NCBI GenBank assembly: GCA_035041965.1
Contig: JAPYMA010000206.1
Location: 372,001 to 436,000 of the forward strand
DNA from: Anisakis pegreffii
Lineage: Eukaryota; Nematoda; Chromadorea; Rhabditida; Anisakidae
Direction: 5' to 3'
Length of the DNA: 64,000 nt
Made by a program: the position numbers and the translations under genes. Below are positions 58,601-64,000 of the stretch, one piece after another (within the stretch, counting starts at the first letter, position 1; each line of letters begins with the position of its first letter). The notes beneath the pieces are model-generated. The model had not been told where the DNA came from, ran no database searches, and worked only from the letters and a program-made list of their open reading frames with translations.

Positions 58601-59523
58601 ACCGAAACAATCTGAATAATAACTCATTGAGTAATCAATTGATAAGATCACTGAAACAACAGACTCAGCAACAGTCGAATGACATACTTCAGTCACCATC
58701 GAGTTCGATCACGCCTTCGATTAATGACTGGTTCAATAATGAGGAGATGTTGTTCGCAAGGATTGTCGGCTTGAGACTCCTCAAAATGCAGCCTTCGACG
58801 AGGAAACTGGTTCGTTTTGTTATTGTTATTGTTATTTTTATTATTATTATTGGCATTATTGCCTGGATTACGTGGATTGGCCAAGCTGTCATCAAACGTT
58901 TGTAACGTTGCTGGCCACAATGCTCGCGTCTCCGTGCACATTGTTTTAGCCTCAATTTACGCCACCCCGCTGGATGACTAGGCGAGCAGGCCAACCGAAC
59001 ACAACCGAGTAATTAATTAGTTGCCGTGAATACTTATTAGCGTTATTATTATCGACATTTTGTCATTGCTATTATTATTACGGTTATTGGGTTATTGCAT
59101 AAGTTCGTGCGCTTTTATTCAAATTCAATTATTCCGGCGAAAATGCACGTTTCCGGAGGAGTGTCGTTAAAATATTGTGAATTTAATGTTTAATGTTTGA
59201 TAGTTAACGTTTCCAAGTTACAATATTATTTTCATACCAAGTTGTGAATTTGCTCGTTGTATCGATTCAAAATGCGTTTTCTTTTAATTGAACTGCTAGT
59301 TTATTACTACTTACTGGTTTAAATTAAATTACTGAAGGAAGTAATTACCGGTCTAGACTTCAGATGATTTCATTATTGTCAGAAGATGAAATAATTAAGG
59401 AATAGGATCAGAATTGACTGGTAAATTAATTATTTGAAGGTTCGAACACGGATAATGAATATACTCGACGAAGAAATTATCGATCAGGATACTGCAGAAG
59501 CGGGTACGAGTGTGGCCGAATGA
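55646..59523 (+). CDS. MADF-BESS domain DNA-binding protein
   Basis: A probable sequence-specific transcription regulator of the nucleus. Eight exons (55646-55811, 56006-56176, 56566-56713, 56806-56975, 57226-57384, 57839-58095, 58315-58809, 59440-59523) give 549 aa with all phases consistent. Residues 1-66 are an Asn/Ser/Thr-rich leader. The MADF (Myb/SANT-like) domain spans about 69-157: NEILINTVREYPALY, IWKEVAKRIG and KKRWLQLRDRYRKEL carry its spaced Trp residues. A long Ser- and Asn-rich linker follows. The BESS motif is at about 500-535 (EEMLFARIVGLRLLKM, then RKLVRTRIMNIL across the last intron); BESS mediates self- or co-factor association. MADF plus BESS is the standard pairing of this family (Adf-1-like in flies, madf genes in worms). 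ATG 55646 is the first in frame; one at 55688 is also possible. A TTTAATTTAG acceptor-like site lies just upstream. Intron 2 holds a retrotransposon fragment and the last intron holds repeat R1. Confidence 0.92.
56273..56557 (+). mobile_element. RTE-like non-LTR retrotransposon, C-terminal fragment
   Basis: An uninterrupted frame of about 94 codons carries KRRWAGRIARMNDNRWTSRI, TQWIPRGVKRPLGRPQIRLD and a following WKRSAQHRITWKS. This is the hallmark tail that follows the reverse transcriptase in RTE-type elements (WAGH.ARM.D.RWT, W.PR..KRP.GRP..RW, AQDR..W). Upstream endonuclease and RT domains are absent, so it is a 5'-truncated dead copy. It lies in sense orientation inside intron 2 of the MADF-BESS gene (56177-56565), and the frame ends 8 bases before that intron's acceptor. 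That the frame is still open suggests a young insertion or chance. Confidence 0.82.
58862..59035 (+). repeat. Dispersed repeat R1, full copy in last MADF intron
   Basis: CCTGGATTACGTGGATTGGC at the left through GTTGCCGTGAATACTT at the right; nearly identical to the inverted copy at 43461-43624. It sits inside intron 58810-59439, which splits the BESS motif. Confidence 0.9.
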
Positions 59524-61690
59524 AGTGTTGATCGATTTGATCTGATTTGCATTTATTGATTGATAGTATTTGTGATTTGTTTTGTGTGTATTGATTGTGT
59601 TGATCATTAGATACCTTTATGTAGTTTGCATTGTCCATAAGGAATGTTCATTTGTAATGTGTAAATTATTGATTGTAATGAGTTGTTATTAATTGAGATT
59701 TGTTGTTGTTTTGAGTTGTTTGTTGAATCGTTGAAATGTTGAGATGTTTTGAAAATGAACGGGTAATTTGATTGTATTTTCATATTTCATTTGTATTGAT
59801 ATTAGTTCGGATGAATATCGCTTTGTTTCGTTATTGATAATAATTCATTTGTGTGAGATTATTTTGTATTGGTTTGTTTATTTCGTGTTGGTTTTGTGTT
59901 GTTTTATTCATTGTCAGTGATTTGGTTTAGACATGATCCAAATAGAAGATATTGGGTCAGTTTGCATTTCGGAATAAGTAAGGGATGGCATGTTTTCGGT
60001 TGACTGCTGAGGTATTGAGCGTGTCAGGATTGAAGTAGTTAAGTTTTATGATGTTGATAATATTGATGGTGATGACAACAATGATAATAATCCGTTGTTA
60101 TCAATTTTGATAAGTCTCAGTAGGTTGATGATATCGTTTGATAGTCTCGGCAAGTAAGGTTGATGTCGCTGGAGTGTTGGCGATTTTTTAATGTTCCATC
60201 ACTAAGGTTGCCCAAATAGTTTTACCAGTGGGTCTGGTCTCTCTTTCTGTTAGGATGTGATGTAGTGATCAAAATGATAGTATGATGATCAGACATCGAT
60301 CAAAATGATCTTTTGATTGATTGTTTGGTTTATGCAGTTGACTGATATATAAGACTCCGACGTATAGAAGCAGCGCGAATGGCGATAGAATTCATTCGTG
60401 TTCTAAATCGCATATTGTGGTATCATCTGAATAATAGTAGTTTTAAACGTCTTTGATCAACGATGTGTAAGCTACGACAATTCCCATTGTTTTGGTTTTC
60501 TCAGGGAATGGAAGTGATAAAAATGGTGATTGGAGACATATCGTTATCATTGTTATCATGAAATTCATTTGAGTTCATGATCCTGGCATCACTGTCAGTG
60601 TTGTAATTGTTAAGAAATTGATCATCGTTACATTATTTGATGTTTTGTTTATAAGTCTATCTCATCATTTAATTACAAACATGCAATTTATATCATACAA
60701 ACGAATACCGGAGAGTGTTTCGAGGCGATTTGAAGGGTGGCCTAGTGCTAGACATTTTAGGGTTACTATTAGTTAAGAAGTGGGAATGTGGTTTACGAGG
60801 ACGGAATTCTGAGTTTTAGATTATCCATCACAGAATAAAGATATCCATCGAGTTGCTCTTGTAGTGGATTAGATTAACATACGATAATGAATTGTATTTT
60901 GCGGTTGTATTTATTTACTCGTTTATGTGTTTATAATAGTTTTGGTTATCCATATATGTCAAATATTCATTTGTACATTCATTGAATTTAAACATTCAGT
61001 ATATGTGTATGTGAATAAATTCATACATATTTGTGATTGTATTATTCAAGTGTCTTGCGATGATGATATGTCATTGTTATTTGATTTATCAATGTATAAG
61101 TCGTAGTTAAGAGTGGACTGATGTAATTGATTCCCACTTCGGGTCGTTTCTACGGGTTCATATGAGCACGACTGAAGAAGTACAGCTCTAGAAGTCCGGT
61201 GTTAGTACTTCAAGTTGAGGCAAACAGAGGTTACACGAAAAATCCGCACTAGATCCAATCAAATCATCGTTAATCTATATACTTATATTTGAACCTGTCT
61301 ATTCGAGAGAATGGCCTGATTCTGACTACGATGAAAATCCTCCAGAACCGAACACAATGGCTCAGGACTCTGGCACGAGTTGTTGACTAACCTAATGGAG
61401 TCGAGTCGCTTCTGGGAGTTTTCTGTCGTAGTCTGACTAGGAATGACTACTGAATGTTCGATTGAATCACAGAATATAGATATCCATCCAGTGCGACACA
61501 CGAAGATAACTATGTCCGAATTCTCCCAGTTTCGAACTCCATAACGACGATATTCTGCACTCGTTGCCTTAAGTTATCAATTGATCATCTGAACAAACTA
61601 TTGCAAAAGCTAAGCCGTATAAGCAGTCACATTCAATGGGAACACCAGTAATCTCGTAGTTAATTACAAGTAAAAAGATTACAAGTGATC

Positions 61691-61784
61691 TTGTATTGGT
61701 ACACCACTCGGTTTCGATCAAATTCTTCCGTTCGCTCAAAAAAGTTTTGCTCAAAACCGATTGGTGTACCAACAATATCATTGA
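61691..61784. mobile_element. MITE-like element with TTGGTACACCA ends (copy 2)
   Basis: TTGGTACACCACTCGGTTTC on the left is mirrored by AAAACCGATTGGTGTACCAA on the right, followed by CAATATCATTGA as in copy 1 at 33391-33512. The interior is shorter and different from copy 1. Confidence 0.78.
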
Positions 61785-61843
61785 TGTTGCGAGCCTGATC
61801 CAGCAGGCTATGATTTGGCTTGCACCTGTTATCTAGGTAATTC

Positions 61844-62017
61844 ATTTAATCAGCAAATCAAACTCATTACGAGTTTATGCCTCTCTGTTATCACCAATAT
61901 CACTAATATCACATTCTTCCTTCCTTGGCATTCTTCTTTCCGCGCAGCTAACGATAATAGCGTTTGGAATCATCTGTCTTCATGGAATTCGAACTTGGAT
62001 TATTGATCTGGTAAGCA
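61844..62017 (-). repeat. Dispersed repeat R2, inverted full copy
   Basis: Reverse complement of 28757-28934 with only scattered differences over about 175 bases. It lies 60 bases to the right of the MITE copy at 61691-61784. Confidence 0.85.
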
Positions 62018-63631
62018 CTTATCTAGTTGTTTAATCGTCTAGTTTAATTTAATCATTTAATTAGCAATCAAATTATCTAATCGTAAGTAATCATCTAGTT
62101 AATTGTTGAATGAAGCTGTGATAAATCAGATTGTATGCTGATTTGGGATTAGAAACAATGCAGCAATTGTAGTTGGATATAACTGAAGTTGGGTAATTGG
62201 CTTAATGAAGTCTGAAACGGGAATTGAGTTGGATTTTTGAGGCATTCCAGATTCCAACTATCCGAGCAATACATCACACCGACGCATTCTGCATCTGGAT
62301 AGGGAATCAAATAATTGTTAATCTATAAAATTCCTACTATTCCAAAATATCAGTCTTGTTACTATTGCTATTTTCAATTGGTACTGGACTAATTATCAGT
62401 TTTATTCGTAATCTTCAACAGATTGTTTCAATTGCATTGATTTATTGGATACGAAAGAGTCACAACAATTTTCTTAATTCCTATACCTCTTTACTCTATC
62501 CGAAACTGTTCAGTTAAGCTCGATTACTTAATCAAAGTCATACAGCAAATCAAATATCGATGGCTAAACCTCAAATCGTCTGTTTGACTTAACTGTATTG
62601 TTCAGCGACTCAGCTGTGGACTTGGGCACCACTTTAGACCTGTCTTGGGTTAGAACTAAGATTTAAGGTCTGGAACTATAACCCGAAGCCTGCCCCGTTA
62701 TCCAACTGAAGAGACTGGACAACTGTATAAGCATCACATCAGATAATCATTCCAAACACTAAATTGAATTGCTCCTATGAGTCATATTCTTAAGCATCAT
62801 TATTACACTTCCATACTGAAGATTTGCTCCAATTCAAGTTTGAGTTCAAGCTCAAGTTCAGGCTCATGTTCAGGCTTTCGGTGAACTTCTAGTGGTGCGT
62901 TTCACTTCAGAAAGCTTAATGCTTAATTCATGACGTAAGGCGTGCATGCATCAACAGCAGCACCTTCATTATCGATCATCCGTCTAATTCGTTTATTTAA
63001 TATATTGTACATTATTAATGTATATAAATGTGTCTCTATGTAATTTTTTAGTCCGTCCCCGTTTCGTTTACAATCTGACTCGGAATCGAAGCAGCACTAT
63101 AACAGCTTCATTTCCTCTTCCTATCGTCCAAATCATTAATATCGTCATCGTCCTTCCTTTCCTATTCATTCATTCCTCCATTCATTTACCAACGACGACC
63201 ACTAAAGCATCATTTTTTCCCCTAATCCCCTAACTCCCCTTTTTGCTGTCTGCACAGGACATTCTCTGTCTCTACTCATTCTGCACACTATTTTCTTCAG
63301 CTCATCATTTTACCCTCTTCGTTTACCATACTCTCTGAGATTTTCTCACCACCTCGTTTCCGTCTTTTGCGTGTACGCTATTCTATGTGATGTATATGAT
63401 CGCTGTGATAGACTCTGTATGTCTGGCCGCATCCTTGAGAAGTAAGGCGGCAGGTGCAGGAACGTTGGATAAGGAATGGAGGAATGGCGAAGGATTAGGC
63501 ATATCTGCGCGATTTTGAATATCACAACGGTCGGTTGTGGCTGGTATCTTGGGATTTCGTTTGGTAAGTGGGCACTGGGGATGTGCCTAGGTTTGATTTT
63601 TTTGTGGAAGGCAGTGGATTGACTGTAAGTT

Positions 63632-63660
63632 AGATGGATGGATGGATGGATGGATAGATG
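63632..63660 (+). repeat. GGAT tetranucleotide repeat
   Basis: About six tandem ATGG/GGAT units, ending GGATAGATG. Confidence 0.8.
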
Positions 63661-64000
63661 GAATAATTGGACGTATCGTCGTCACTTGGAAATTGAATTG
63701 TGAATGTGGAATGAGGTGTTGACCAAGGTTTTATTGATTGATTTACAACGTCGACCACAACTACGCTGCATTCTTGTTGTTACGTGTCGATTGTCGGTAC
63801 TATTGTTTCTTCACATTCGTTTCACTCGTCGTATTATTTTTCGAAGAAGAAGCTTACTTACTTTAACGTTCATAAGAAAGCATTCTGACATCCGTGTAGG
63901 TATGTGCTCGACTGATTGCGGCGATTTATTTTGATTGTTACTTTGAAAAATGTCTCGGGTGGAACTGATTAAGCTAGTTCTCAGATTCGTCGGGTTGCTA

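Larger units (their letters stand above)
59524..64000. other. Right-end region without a supported gene
   Basis: Holds the 3' side of the MADF gene (a possible AATAAA at 60834-60839 is far from the stop), a MITE copy (61691-61784), repeat R2 (61844-62017) and a GGAT tract (63632-63660). A weak candidate first exon (MSGRILE, followed by a good GTAAGG donor) lies near 63420, but nothing downstream in the window confirms it. Confidence 0.45.

Noticed and set aside
63404..63540. Possible first exon of a further plus-strand gene
   Set aside because: A good GTAAGG donor follows MSGRILE, but two frames compete and no following exon is visible before the window ends.

Overview
This window is eukaryotic and almost certainly nematode nuclear DNA. 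The genes are split by short and medium introns with TTTCAG-like acceptors. The DNA is AT-rich, and variants of the nematode telomere hexamer TTAGGC occur inside it. The gene families (divergent SLC2 sugar transporters, TMEM151, a p50RhoGAP, a MADF-BESS factor) fit a worm. I would guess a parasitic clade such as ascaridoids, but no rRNA or mitochondrial marker is present to prove it. All gene models below were spliced by eye: every junction was checked for GT/GC..AG ends and reading-frame phase, and totals were checked for divisibility by three.

Layout. At 1-19.7 kb lie three paralogous MFS sugar-transporter-like genes with the same 11-exon plan. Gene A is on the minus strand and runs off the left edge. 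Gene B (minus, 493 aa) is in tandem with A. Gene C (plus, 522 aa) is head to head with B across a 3.5 kb spacer. At 19.7-27.5 kb I find no convincing gene. At 27.5-36.1 kb is a TMEM151 homologue (plus, 550-600 aa). At 37.5-38.8 kb is a four-exon glyoxalase I (minus, 181 aa), convergent with TMEM151. At 38.8-44.3 kb there is no supported gene. At 44.3-45.0 kb is a 100-aa single-pass membrane protein of unknown function (minus). At 47.0-51.1 kb is a p50RhoGAP/ARHGAP1-type gene with Sec14 and RhoGAP domains (minus, 458 aa, 11 exons). At 55.6-59.5 kb is a MADF-BESS DNA-binding protein (plus, 549 aa, 8 exons). The last 4.5 kb holds repeats but no supported gene.

Mobile and repetitive DNA is mostly in introns and spacers. 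There are four or more short families with inverted ends or several copies. One foldback element carries an in-register array of telomere-like hexamers. A 5'-truncated RTE-like retrotransposon tail sits in a MADF intron. Several perfect or near-perfect hairpins and long ATT/ATC microsatellites are also present. One of those microsatellites starts at a splice donor.

The genes are unrelated in function apart from the transporter cluster, and the spacing does not suggest an operon. The transporter cluster is the most unusual part. Its members keep the MFS sugar-porter scaffold (GRR, ETPKYLL, PETxGRE) but have lost the usual helix-7 QLSGINA signature, so their substrate is open. One of them uses a GC-AG intron where its two paralogues use GT-AG.
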